From positions 1 through 64,000 of the forward strand of contig NZ_JACHJP010000004.1 in NCBI RefSeq assembly GCF_014203715.1: 64,000 nt of DNA, written 5' to 3'. The notes beneath the pieces are model-generated. The model did no database searches. It had not been told where the DNA came from and was given only the letters and a program-made list of their open reading frames with translations. Of this stretch, positions 50,274 to 57,853 are shown in pieces. This stretch comes from Streptosporangium saharense (GTDB lineage: Bacteria; Actinomycetota; Actinomycetes; Streptosporangiales; Streptosporangiaceae). Within the stretch, counting starts at the first letter, position 1; every line of letters begins with the position of its first letter. Position numbers and translations under genes: made by a program.

Positions 50274-50726
50274 TCAGCGGGAGGTTCTGAGCAGGCGCGT
50301 CCCGCAGCCGAGTTCGTGGCCGACGCGGCGCAGTCCCCGCGCGAAGCCGTCCCTCGTCCTGTCGCCGAACCCGGCGAAGAACCGGTTGGCCAGCGGTACG
50401 GCCCAGCGTCTCCGTTCGGCGACGTTGAAGACGCGGTGGACGAGGAGGGTGCCCTCGGGGTGCGGCTCGACGGTGTGCTCCCCTCGGTACCACCAGCCGC
50501 CCTGGGCGGCCAGGGTCGTGTCGGTCACCTCGACGGTCATCGCGTGGGCGGGCGTCCTCAGGACGAAGCGTCCCGGACCTCCCTCGACCGTGCCGCCGTG
50601 CTCGGCGAACAGCCAGGCGTTGTCCTGGCCGACGGGGCCCGGCCTGACGGTCAGGATCAGCCGTCCGACCCGGTCGGGCGGTGCCTCGACCACGCCCGAG
50701 ATCTCATACAGCAGGGTCTTGCCCAT
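50274..50726 (-). CDS. SRPBCC-fold (START-like) protein
   Basis: A 150-residue helix-grip protein, with YEISGVVEAPPDRVGRLI at the start, a WWYRGEHTVEP strand, and a C-terminal long helix (RDGFARGLRRVGHELG). Such folds bind hydrophobic ligands in cyclase/dehydrase or lipid-transfer roles. The ligand is unknown. The ATG at 50726 has a perfect AGGAGGT site and lies inside the 3' end of the PadR gene (23-base overlap), so the regulator and this protein are co-expressed. Confidence 0.8.
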   Translation of the reverse strand: MGKTLLYEISGVVEAPPDRVGRLILTVRPGPVGQDNAWLFAEHGGTVEGGPGRFVLRTPAHAMTVEVTDTTLAAQGGWWYRGEHTVEPHPEGTLLVHRVFNVAERRRWAVPLANRFFAGFGDRTRDGFARGLRRVGHELGCGTRLLRTSR

Positions 50727-51306
50727 CCGTACCTCCTGAAGCGGTGTGGTCCGGCCAGGCCAGTTCCCCCGACGCGAGCCGGTCAAGGACGCCGCGCACC
50801 CAGTCGAGCTCCGCGCCGCGCAGGGCGCGCTCGCATTCGAGCTCCAGCGTCAGCAGCGGGGGCAGCCCGTTGTCCCTCAGGTTCCTCAGGTGCGCGTCGC
50901 AGGCGAAGACGGCGCTCTCCAGGACGGCGGCGCGGGTCAGCAGCGCCCGCTCCGCCTCGCGCACCGGCAGGCCCCCGATGAGGGAGAGCGCGGCGGTCAG
51001 GGCGCGCGTGTCCGGCCCCGGCTCCTCAAGCAGGCGTCTGAGCCGGGTGGTCAGCTCTGCCCTGCCCTCGTCGGTGAGCCGGTAGACCGTCCGCTCCGGC
51101 CTGCGGCCCTGCCTGCTCGTCTCGACGGGGACGATCAGCTCCTCCCCGGCCAGCCGGTCGATCGCGTGGTAGAGGCTGCGCGGCAGGCCGGTCACGTAGT
51201 CCTTGTGCGTGTCCAGGATCATGCGGTGCAGCTCGTACGGATGACTCGGCCTGACCGAGAGCAGCGCGAGCACGGTCAGTCCGACCAGGTCGGGGCCGCG
51301 TGCCAT
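50704..51306 (-). CDS. PadR-family transcriptional regulator
   Basis: A 200-residue regulator with an N-terminal winged helix (LTVLALLSVRPSHPYELHRM, then SLYHAIDRLAGEELIVPVE and RTVYRLTDEGRAEL). A C-terminal helical dimerisation domain follows. This is the longer PadR-s2-like form. PadR proteins are usually repressors released by small lipophilic ligands. The downstream SRPBCC protein is the natural target or ligand-handling partner. The 5' region contains TGCA-GTA-TGCA at 51335-51345, a possible operator. Confidence 0.9.
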   Translation of the reverse strand: MARGPDLVGLTVLALLSVRPSHPYELHRMILDTHKDYVTGLPRSLYHAIDRLAGEELIVPVETSRQGRRPERTVYRLTDEGRAELTTRLRRLLEEPGPDTRALTAALSLIGGLPVREAERALLTRAAVLESAVFACDAHLRNLRDNGLPPLLTLELECERALRGAELDWVRGVLDRLASGELAWPDHTASGGTDGQDPAV

Positions 51307-51334
51307 CACACCTCCATGGTGCGTGCTTCTTTAT

Positions 51335-51345
51335 TGCAGTATGCA
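51335..51345. promoter_or_regulatory. Possible PadR operator
   Basis: TGCA-GTA-TGCA is an inverted repeat about 30 bases upstream of the padR start, in a locally AT-rich stretch. It is short, so support is weak. Confidence 0.3.
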
Positions 51346-51379
51346 CTATGGAGGCGCGCCGTACGATCCCTCGTGGGGG

Positions 51380-52516
51380 TCAGTTCCGGTCGTCGATGGT
51401 CACCATCACCGTGCCGATGGTGACCTTCATCCCTTCCTCCGGCTCCTCGGCCCGCGGGGTCTCCGGCTCCACGGCGTCAGGGACGATCTCCTGCCTGTAC
51501 GGCTCAGCCTTCTTGGCGGGCTTGGCCGGTTTGGCCGGTTTGGTGTGCTCGGTGGCGAACGTCAGCTCCGCCGTACCCTGTGGCCGCAGCTCCTCGATCG
51601 TGCACCGCACCGCCCTGCCGCTGAAGCGGCACCCGGGGCTCGCCCCGGTGATCCGCCGCCCGCCGAAGGTCCTGCCGACCACCGAGACCCTGGTCGCCGG
51701 GATCGACCCGGTGTTGAGGACCGTGACGCCGTAGCCGCCTCTGCCGATCGGCCTGCCCGCGGCGGCCAGTTCGGCCGGGGGCTGGGCGAGCATCCTCAGC
51801 TCCGTCAACGAGCCGTTGAAGACGTTCTGTCCTCCCGGGAGCGACCCGCTGTCCGCGGACTGCCAGAAGGTCTGCCGCAGCCAGCCCGAAGGGAGGGGGC
51901 CGGGTTCGGCTCCCCAGCGGGCGAGCCAGAGCGGGTTGCGGCCGAAGGCCGAGGAGTCGCCCGTGCAGTTCCGCCACCAGTCGGTGGTGGTGTAGATGAT
52001 CGCGTCCCGCCCGGTCCGCTCGCGGTACCGCGCGGTGAAGTCCTTCAGCCAGCCGACCGTCCGCTCCCGGTCGAGGCCGTAGCAGTTGTCGAGGCCGTTC
52101 CGGTTGGCGTAGGGATTGTCCTCGATGTCGAGCACACCCGGCAGGGTCCGGCCGTCGGCGCTCCAGCCTCCGCCGTTGTCGACGAAGAAGTCGGCCTGCT
52201 CGGCGCCGCCCGACTCGTGCGGCTGGGCGAAGTGGTAGGCCCCCCGGAACAGCCCGGCCCCGGCCGCGCCACCCTCCTGCGCGGCGAACAGGGGGTTGCG
52301 GAAGGTCGTGCCCTCGGAGGCGTAGACGAAGGCGAACGTGCCGCCGCCCCCGATGACGGACGGCCAGTCGATCTGGCCCGTCCAGTTGCTGACGTCGACC
52401 CCGCGGATCTCCTGGAGCGTGCCAGGCATCGGCTCGACCGGCCCGACGGCGTCAGCCGTACCGGGGACAAAGGTTCCGGCCACGACGAGGGCGATCATCA
52501 GAGGCAGACGTTTCAC
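51380..52516 (-). CDS. Secreted GH25 muramidase (lysozyme)
   Basis: The 378-residue protein has a signal peptide (KRLPLMIALVVAGTFVPGTADA). The GH25 catalytic barrel is at about 37-230: RGVDVSNWTGQIDW, then FVYASEGTTFRNPLF, GAYHFAQPH and the catalytic acidic cluster in LPGVLDIEDNPYANRN, with DAIIYTTTDWW. It cleaves the beta-1,4 bond between MurNAc and GlcNAc. A C-terminal Ig-like or beta domain (about 255-330) and a Pro/Glu-rich tail follow. The tail lacks a sortase signal, so the protein is probably secreted. It has a 245-base leader shared with the divergent GNAT gene. Confidence 0.93.
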   Translation of the reverse strand: MKRLPLMIALVVAGTFVPGTADAVGPVEPMPGTLQEIRGVDVSNWTGQIDWPSVIGGGGTFAFVYASEGTTFRNPLFAAQEGGAAGAGLFRGAYHFAQPHESGGAEQADFFVDNGGGWSADGRTLPGVLDIEDNPYANRNGLDNCYGLDRERTVGWLKDFTARYRERTGRDAIIYTTTDWWRNCTGDSSAFGRNPLWLARWGAEPGPLPSGWLRQTFWQSADSGSLPGGQNVFNGSLTELRMLAQPPAELAAAGRPIGRGGYGVTVLNTGSIPATRVSVVGRTFGGRRITGASPGCRFSGRAVRCTIEELRPQGTAELTFATEHTKPAKPAKPAKKAEPYRQEIVPDAVEPETPRAEEPEEGMKVTIGTVMVTIDDRN

Positions 52517-52761
52517 GTGAATCCCTCACCCTCGCGTGGTACCGGGCAAGATCCTGACCGATGCCCCCAAGGATCGCAAGGGCCGGGAACGAATGGCACG
52601 GGAGATGGCGTCTTTCTTGGAGGAATGTCACCGGGAGAATACCAACCTGGGGGTTCACGGTTCGGAGTTTCGGCATGTGAATGGCCTTTCCCGAAAAGGC
52701 CCTTCGAGTTTCCGGTGAATTCCCAATCTGTCCGGAAAGGGGGACCACCTAGGATGATCAT

Positions 52762-53397
52762 GTGCCTGAGCCTGTGACCCTGCGGGGTGAACGCGTGTGC
52801 CTTGAGCCGCTCGCCGCCGAGCACGTCGGCGGTCTCGTCGCCGCCGCCACCGAGTCCCGTGAGACCTACGACTTCACCCGGGTGCCCCGGGACGAGACGG
52901 CGATGAGCGCCTACGTCCGGTCGGCCCTCGACGACCAGCGGACCGGATGGGCGCTCCCCTTCGCGATCCGCGACCTCTCCTCGGGGAGGGTCGTCGGAAC
53001 CTCCCGCTTCCTCGACCTCGACTACTGGTCCTGGCCGCCTTCCTGGCCGCCTGGCCGTACGGTCCCGCGTGCCGAAGGGGTGCCCAGCGTGGCCGAGATC
53101 GGCAGCACGTGGCTGGCCGCCTCCGCGCAGCGGACGGGATGCAACGCCGAGGCCAAGCTCCTCATGCTCGGCCACGCCTTCGAGGTGTGGGAGGTCCTGC
53201 GGGTCACCCTCAAGACCGACGCCCGCAACGAGCGCTCCCGCAGGTCGATCGAGCGTCTCGGCGGTCAGTTCGAGGGGGTACGGCGCGCGCACGCCAGGGC
53301 CGTGGACGGCACGGTCAGGAACACCGCCTACTACTCGATCCTCACCGAGGAGTGGCCGAAGGTCCGGTCGTCGCTCAGGGACCGGCTGAATCGGTGA
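52762..53397 (+). CDS. GNAT-family N-acetyltransferase (RimJ/RimL type)
   Basis: A 211-residue acetyltransferase of the RimL/SpeG-like subgroup. It starts VTLRGERVCLEPLAAEHVGG, has IRDLSSGRVVGTSRFLDLD, the acetyl-CoA region AEIGSTWLAASAQRTGCNAE with KLLMLGHAFE, and TDARNERSRRSIERLG. The substrate may be a protein N-terminus or a small amine. It starts with GTG at 52762. The 3' end overlaps the convergent methyltransferase gene by 23 bases. Confidence 0.9.
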   Translation: MPEPVTLRGERVCLEPLAAEHVGGLVAAATESRETYDFTRVPRDETAMSAYVRSALDDQRTGWALPFAIRDLSSGRVVGTSRFLDLDYWSWPPSWPPGRTVPRAEGVPSVAEIGSTWLAASAQRTGCNAEAKLLMLGHAFEVWEVLRVTLKTDARNERSRRSIERLGGQFEGVRRAHARAVDGTVRNTAYYSILTEEWPKVRSSLRDRLNR

Positions 53398-54010
53398 TCG
53401 TCGTCGCCGGTGGGCGGTGGTTCAACGTCCTGACGGCGACGACCGCGGCCAGGTCGGCGGCCAGGCGCAGTTCGACGGCGTCGAGCAGCGGATGGTCGAG
53501 CCAGTGCAGCCGGGCCAGGTCGGGCTCGCCCTCGTGCAGGATCGGCCATCGCCTGGCGGGGGTGAAGTCGTCGACCACGAGTGTCCCACCGGGGGTGAGC
53601 AACCGCGCGGGGTCGGCCGCCGCCCCACCCTTGCCCGCCCCGCCCCCGTCAAGAACCACCAGGTCGTACGGCGCGCGGTCGTGGATCGCCTCCCAGTCGC
53701 CGTGGACGACCGTGACACCGGGCACGTCCGCGAACAGCTCCCGCACCGCCCGCACCCGGTCGAGGTCGCGCTCGACGCTGAGGATCGTGGCCCCCGGGGG
53801 CGCGCCGGTGGCGAGCCAGGCCAGCCCGACCCCGTATCCGGTGCCCGTCTCCGCGACGGAGGAGGCCCCGCCCGCGAGCACCCGCAGCAGGCGTCCCTGC
53901 TCGGGACGGCAGGAGAAGGGGAAGCCCTGCCGGTCGGCCAGCTCGACCGCCCTGGCGACCAGCGGGGGAAGATCGAGCCCCCGGTAGGACTCCGTCCCGT
54001 CCTGTGCCAT
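53375..54010 (-). CDS. Class I SAM-dependent methyltransferase (O-methyltransferase-like)
   Basis: A 211-residue Rossmann-fold methyltransferase. SAM motif I is VAETGTGYGVGLAWLA. The acidic residue after strand 2 is in ILSVERDLDRVRAV, and motif IV is in YDLVVLDGGGAG. The order and the FSCRPEQGRLLRVLA lead-in resemble caffeoyl-CoA-type O-methyltransferases, but the substrate is unknown. It lies two bases downstream of the small SRPBCC gene and is probably co-transcribed with it. Confidence 0.85.
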   Translation of the reverse strand: MAQDGTESYRGLDLPPLVARAVELADRQGFPFSCRPEQGRLLRVLAGGASSVAETGTGYGVGLAWLATGAPPGATILSVERDLDRVRAVRELFADVPGVTVVHGDWEAIHDRAPYDLVVLDGGGAGKGGAAADPARLLTPGGTLVVDDFTPARRWPILHEGEPDLARLHWLDHPLLDAVELRLAADLAAVVAVRTLNHRPPATTITDSAGP

Positions 54011-54012
54011 TC

Positions 54013-54369
54013 CTACTGCCCGTAGGAGTAACGGAGCTGGGCGTTGATCAGGAAGTTGAGGCGGTAGCGCATGTGGCTGACCACCTCGTGCGCGGGGGGC
54101 TCCTCGGGGGTCAGCAACGTCCAGCGCAGCGAAGTCTCCCCGCCGGCCGGTGCCAGGTCGAAGCGGATCTCGTCACCGAGCCTGGTCGGCCAGAGCGACG
54201 ACCAGACCACCAGCTCCGGCTCGACCGAGCGGAGCACCCGGGGCCCGATCTCGTCGGGCAGCAGTTCGAGCCACTTCCTGGCGCCGGGGAGCTGCGGGTT
54301 GGACAGGCTCTCCCACACGACCCTGGGAGGCGGGGGCTGCCTGCGCTCTCGTGAACCCAACTCGATCAC
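54013..54369 (-). CDS. Small SRPBCC-fold protein
   Basis: About 118 residues. It has VVWESLSNPQLPGARKWLEL at the start, the strand pattern LRSVEPELVVWSSLWP with DEIRFDLAP and TSLRWTLLTPEEPP, and a C-terminal helix (MRYRLNFLINAQLRYSYGQ). This resembles short polyketide-cyclase/START-like proteins of unknown ligand. The GTG at 54369 directly precedes the fold. It is immediately upstream of the methyltransferase gene. Confidence 0.7.
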   Translation of the reverse strand: MIELGSRERRQPPPPRVVWESLSNPQLPGARKWLELLPDEIGPRVLRSVEPELVVWSSLWPTRLGDEIRFDLAPAGGETSLRWTLLTPEEPPAHEVVSHMRYRLNFLINAQLRYSYGQ

Positions 54370-54519
54370 CCCGCCAGAATAGGCGAATGCCGCAAACCCC
54401 ACCACGGATTAACAAACCAGATATTTGGCCATTTTGCGCGATGAGCTATTCCGTCCAGCCTCATCGTGGGAGGTAGCGTGTGTTTGTGAGTGAGCGGTGA
54501 GAACGTTTCGGGGGGCCGT

Positions 54520-55224
54520 GTGACCAGGCCGTTTGTGCTGGCGTCGGTGGCCATGTCGCTTGACGGTTACATCGACGACGCGACGCCCGAACGGCTGCTG
54601 CTGTCCAACGACGAGGACTTCGACCGGGTGGACGCCGTACGCGCCACCTGTGACGCCATCCTCGTCGGCGCCGGCACCGTCCGCGCCGACGATCCGCGAC
54701 TCCTGGTCCGCGCCGACCGTCGCCGCGCGGCCCGGGTGGCCGAGGGCCGTCCCGAGTCTCCCCTCAGGGCCGTCATCGCCGGGCGTCGGCCCCTCGACCC
54801 GGCCGCGAGGCTCTTCACCACCGGCGAAACCGCCAAGGTCGTCTACGCCGCGACCCCGGACGTGTCCGTCCAGCGGGACGCCCTCGCCGAGGCCGCCCCG
54901 GTCGTCGACGCCGGGGACCCACTCGACCTGGACATCGTCCTCGCCGACCTCGCCGAACGGGGGGTGGAACGCCTCATGGTCGAGGGCGGCGGCACTGTCC
55001 ACACCCTGTTCCTCGCGGCGGACCTCGTGGACGAACTACACGTCGTCATCGCCCCGTTCCTCGTCGGCGACCCCGCCGCCCCCCGCTTCGTCAACCCCTC
55101 GCACTTCCCCCAGAACGCGAGGAACCGGATGCGCCTCCTCGAAGTGCGCCCGATCGGCGACGTCATCCTCGCCCGCTACCAACCCGTCAGGACGCCGGGC
55201 ATCGAGACCGGCACGGGTATCTGA
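54520..55224 (+). CDS. RibD C-terminal-domain reductase
   Basis: A 234-residue stand-alone RibD_C (dihydrofolate-reductase-fold) protein. It has PFVLASVAMSLDGYIDDATP and the NADPH-binding region ILVGAGTVRADDPRL. VERLMVEGGGTVHTLFLAADL and DELHVVIAPFLVGDP are also present. No deaminase domain precedes it, so it is a reductase of the RibD2/YwjB type. It may act in riboflavin synthesis or on another aminopyrimidine or pteridine. The GTG at 54520 has GGGGGG four bases upstream; GTG at 54490 is an alternative. Confidence 0.88.
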   Translation: MTRPFVLASVAMSLDGYIDDATPERLLLSNDEDFDRVDAVRATCDAILVGAGTVRADDPRLLVRADRRRAARVAEGRPESPLRAVIAGRRPLDPAARLFTTGETAKVVYAATPDVSVQRDALAEAAPVVDAGDPLDLDIVLADLAERGVERLMVEGGGTVHTLFLAADLVDELHVVIAPFLVGDPAAPRFVNPSHFPQNARNRMRLLEVRPIGDVILARYQPVRTPGIETGTGI

Positions 55225-55380
55225 CGGCTCCGCAAGAACGGCCTCAGAAGGCAAAACTGATCGCGTTCATCGCTGATCCTCTTGTGGTGCCACAGTTATC
55301 CAGCAAACAGTTCGAGAACTCATCCCAGAGCATATGAAACCCCTCACACCATCACGCGCCAACATCGGCCATGAGCGAGG
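55225..55380. other. Intergenic DNA, no feature recognised
   Basis: AT-richer than the core genes to the left and without a plausible gene. It marks the left edge of the 55.2-60.1 kb accessory patch. Confidence 0.4.
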
Positions 55381-55630
55381 TCATCGACGTGCGAAAAAAT
55401 CGTGTCGCAGAGCGCCCTCAGGAGAGGGTAATCCGACCGAAGAAATTGATCGTCCCAGATATCCTATCAAGGAAAGATCTGGCATCGAAACCTTATTCGA
55501 CTTCCCAAGGTTATCGATCGCAACGAACCCGACGCCATCCAGGGAGTTCGATCCGGCCTTCCAATAACCAGATCGCCGCCCGGGTTCGACAGTGAAATCC
55601 TTGGCGTCGAATTCGAGTCCGCCCCGAGAC
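55381..55630 (-). pseudogene. C-terminal remnant of a DUF1023-type alpha/beta hydrolase
   Basis: In the third minus frame, reading leftward from about 55620, the sequence contains FTVEPGRRSGYW, then SLDGVGFVAIDNL, then PDLSLIGYL. The hydrolase at 57854-59677 has FTVEPGGHSAYW, then SLRNIGSVVVGEY, then PDLALMKYL in the same order and spacing. The frame ends at a stop at 55381 and is closed upstream by an in-frame stop near 55660. Upstream similarity is lost. The catalytic His of the intact protein (His561) is Arg here. It is a dead fragment of a second hydrolase gene. Confidence 0.75.
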
Positions 55631-55856
55631 CACCGCCAGCGGAACCTCCGCGCCGCATGTCACCTCCGAGGGCATTCCAGGTAGGAGAAATTTCTCAAAA
55701 GATATTCTCTGCCCCCACTGCTCGGTTGGGTCACCCCAGGCGACCTGACCGATGATCATGGAAGCTGCCCTTCGACACCTCAAGGACGATCAGGGTAGGG
55801 GTTAAAGAACACTCTCCGTCCGGTTAGAGGATCTTTCGCTCTTCGATGACAAGCTC

Positions 55857-57272
55857 ATGTGTGTACTGGTTGCACGTACGGGAGGGGTGAGGTTGAAGCC
55901 GGCGAGAAAGTCCGCAGAGGACGTGTTACGGGAGTTGGTGCAGTCATCGGCCATAGCGATTCACTCAACTCCGGCGCTGGTCGGCAGTGTGGAGACGGCA
56001 GCAGCGAAGGATGACAAGAAACGAAAAGAGAAAGGTGATCGGCCACTTCGCCGGAAGAGCGGCCTGATCGCCCTCCCAGGTTCAGAGGTCAGGAAGTCAC
56101 TACAGTTGGCCCCGTGGCATCTACTGCACAACCTCGCCCACGCTCTCTCGTTGTCTCGTCAAGGCGCCGGCCGTGGCCTGGCGGAGCACTGGGGAAGCCT
56201 TAAGTACAGTCAGGCGCTGACCTCTGTCCCCGAAACGTACATACGATTGTCCAGCGAGGGGAAGGGCATAGCCCGGTACTACAAGCAGCTCCAGTCACGC
56301 GAGCTGGCACAGGGGTTCGCCCTGGCGCTGGCCAGGCACGTTCTCGGGCAACGTCACCCGGATCATTTCGTATCGATCGTCAGCGCAGACATCGTCATCC
56401 GGGCTGGATGGCCAAAAAGATCGTTGGGTTATCCGTACCAGCCCGACTTCTTCGCGGAGGTCTGGAAACCAGGTGAACCATCATTGGTCTACTCGATGGG
56501 GATCAAGGGAAATCATGGCCGCGGATCCGATTCCTACAAACAGCTCGCGGCATGCTCGGCCCACGTGGAGGCTATGCACATCGGAACGTGGGGTCAGGCC
56601 CCCTGCTTCATCTTCAGTACGGAGTTTTCGGCGGAAGGTCCCGTCACGACCCACTGCCTCCATACCTCTGGAGAAGGTGGTCGACCACCCGCTCTCCCCG
56701 AGTATCCACTGAAGAACCTGGACAACGCCGCCGAAGACGCGAACATCATGCCGGGAGTCCAGCCTCCATCTGAAGGGGATGAAGTCCCGGATTCCGAACC
56801 TGGATTCCATGTCCAGTTCCAGCGTTATCCCTGGTTCCATCATGTCCTGGCACGGACAGCCACGGCCGGGGTGGCAGCCTTCGCCGGTGACGGTGACGCC
56901 ATCGCCCAGTACTTGACCACACGCCAGGGAAGCAAGCGCTATACCGCCGGGCTCGCGCACCCCACGACAGGAAGCGTCAAGGACGCGGCCTACGAACTGC
57001 TCGGCATCCCTTTCGTCGGTACGGATCACGTCTTCCGACTGAATGACAAGCGTGTGGAGGCGTTCTCCGGAGTCGCGCAGGATCTGTTCGCCCTCCTCTC
57101 TCCGCAGGCAAAGGACAAGAGACCGCTGCCGGGAAGAGTCGAGCAGTACCGCAGGGAAATATACGACAGACGCGGAACCTGGCCTGTGCAGATATGGGAT
57201 GAGAAATGGGAAGGCCCCGTCTCGGTTCACGAGGACGGAACCGTCCTGGCGATTCGCCTCCTACGTCTCTGA
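55857..57272 (+). CDS. Orphan protein with weak PD-(D/E)XK-like motif
   Basis: I do not recognise this 471-residue soluble protein. Residues 50-68 are a highly basic linker (KDDKKRKEKGDRPLRRKS). The middle carries QPDFFAEVWKPGEPSL and VYSMGIKGNHG, then KQLAACSAHVEAM. This recalls the D...(E)xK...Q order of phage-type PD-(D/E)XK nucleases, with Asp197 and Lys217 present but Gly215 where the catalytic Glu should be. It may be an inactive or diverged nuclease, or unrelated. Codon usage is less GC-biased than the core, suggesting transfer. The ATG at 55857 has no ribosome-binding site. A TTG at 55893, preceded by GGGAGGGG, is a credible alternative start. Confidence 0.7.
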   Translation: MCVLVARTGGVRLKPARKSAEDVLRELVQSSAIAIHSTPALVGSVETAAAKDDKKRKEKGDRPLRRKSGLIALPGSEVRKSLQLAPWHLLHNLAHALSLSRQGAGRGLAEHWGSLKYSQALTSVPETYIRLSSEGKGIARYYKQLQSRELAQGFALALARHVLGQRHPDHFVSIVSADIVIRAGWPKRSLGYPYQPDFFAEVWKPGEPSLVYSMGIKGNHGRGSDSYKQLAACSAHVEAMHIGTWGQAPCFIFSTEFSAEGPVTTHCLHTSGEGGRPPALPEYPLKNLDNAAEDANIMPGVQPPSEGDEVPDSEPGFHVQFQRYPWFHHVLARTATAGVAAFAGDGDAIAQYLTTRQGSKRYTAGLAHPTTGSVKDAAYELLGIPFVGTDHVFRLNDKRVEAFSGVAQDLFALLSPQAKDKRPLPGRVEQYRREIYDRRGTWPVQIWDEKWEGPVSVHEDGTVLAIRLLRL

Positions 57273-57314
57273 CCACCGGCGTCTCGGCTGCCGGAGCATA
57301 CAACCGTTCACAGA

Positions 57315-57830
57315 TCACGGGGTGGCCGAAGGTGAGGTGGAGGGACGGAAACACGGCGACTGCACCAGCAACGCGAGTTCCTTCTCAACGGTGGAGTCAA
57401 GAGCGAGGCCGAAACCGTCACTCGTCTCTCCGGAAAGACGCGGTTCCCCCTCGTCGAATCTGTACGTCATCGTGATCTTATGACCCGCACTCTCCCAGTT
57501 GCCTCGGATCTTCTCCGCCACTGCAGAAAGACCGTCCTTGGGCAGGTCTTTCAAGTGATACGACCGCACGACATAGATCTCTCCTGTCAGAGCACTTCCC
57601 TCATTCGGAATGCAAGGATGCTCGGCCAAGCTCGTAGGGATAAGCTCCATCCGAGGCTTCGGGGTTATCCCGGAAACCACCTGCCGGATCAGCTCCTCAA
57701 CTCGGGCCGTGGCCTGAGCCTCCGTCAGCTTGGACCCACCATCTGTCATGGAATCACTCCTTGCGCAACCGCCGAGCCCACCGAGCACCACCAGCACGAC
57801 AAACACCGCTAACGTTCGACGCCATCTCAT
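57315..57830 (-). CDS. Putative lipoprotein paired with the DUF1023 hydrolase
   Basis: A 171-residue exported lipoprotein. It has a short basic N-terminus (MRWRRTLAV), a hydrophobic core, and a lipobox LGGLGGCA with the lipidated Cys near residue 22. The mature part is soluble alpha/beta (KLTEAQATARVEELIRQVVS, then KITMTYRFDEGEPRLSG) with a second Cys pair (HPCIPNEG and SPCFRPS). I chose the ATG at 57830 because AGGAGG lies five bases upstream. It starts 24 bases after the hydrolase stop, so the two form an operon. An immunity or partner role is possible but unproven. Confidence 0.8.
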   Translation of the reverse strand: MRWRRTLAVFVVLVVLGGLGGCARSDSMTDGGSKLTEAQATARVEELIRQVVSGITPKPRMELIPTSLAEHPCIPNEGSALTGEIYVVRSYHLKDLPKDGLSAVAEKIRGNWESAGHKITMTYRFDEGEPRLSGETSDGFGLALDSTVEKELALLVQSPCFRPSTSPSATP

Positions 57831-57853
57831 ATTTCCTCCTGGAAACCAGTCGA

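Noticed and set aside
52683-52703. GGCCTTT/AAAAGGCC hairpin as a terminator
   Set aside because: It lies between two divergent starts, where no transcript ends. It is more likely part of a leader or fortuitous.
52517-52761. c-di-AMP riboswitch before the GH25 gene
   Set aside because: Genomic context fits, but the conserved blocks could not be matched by eye.
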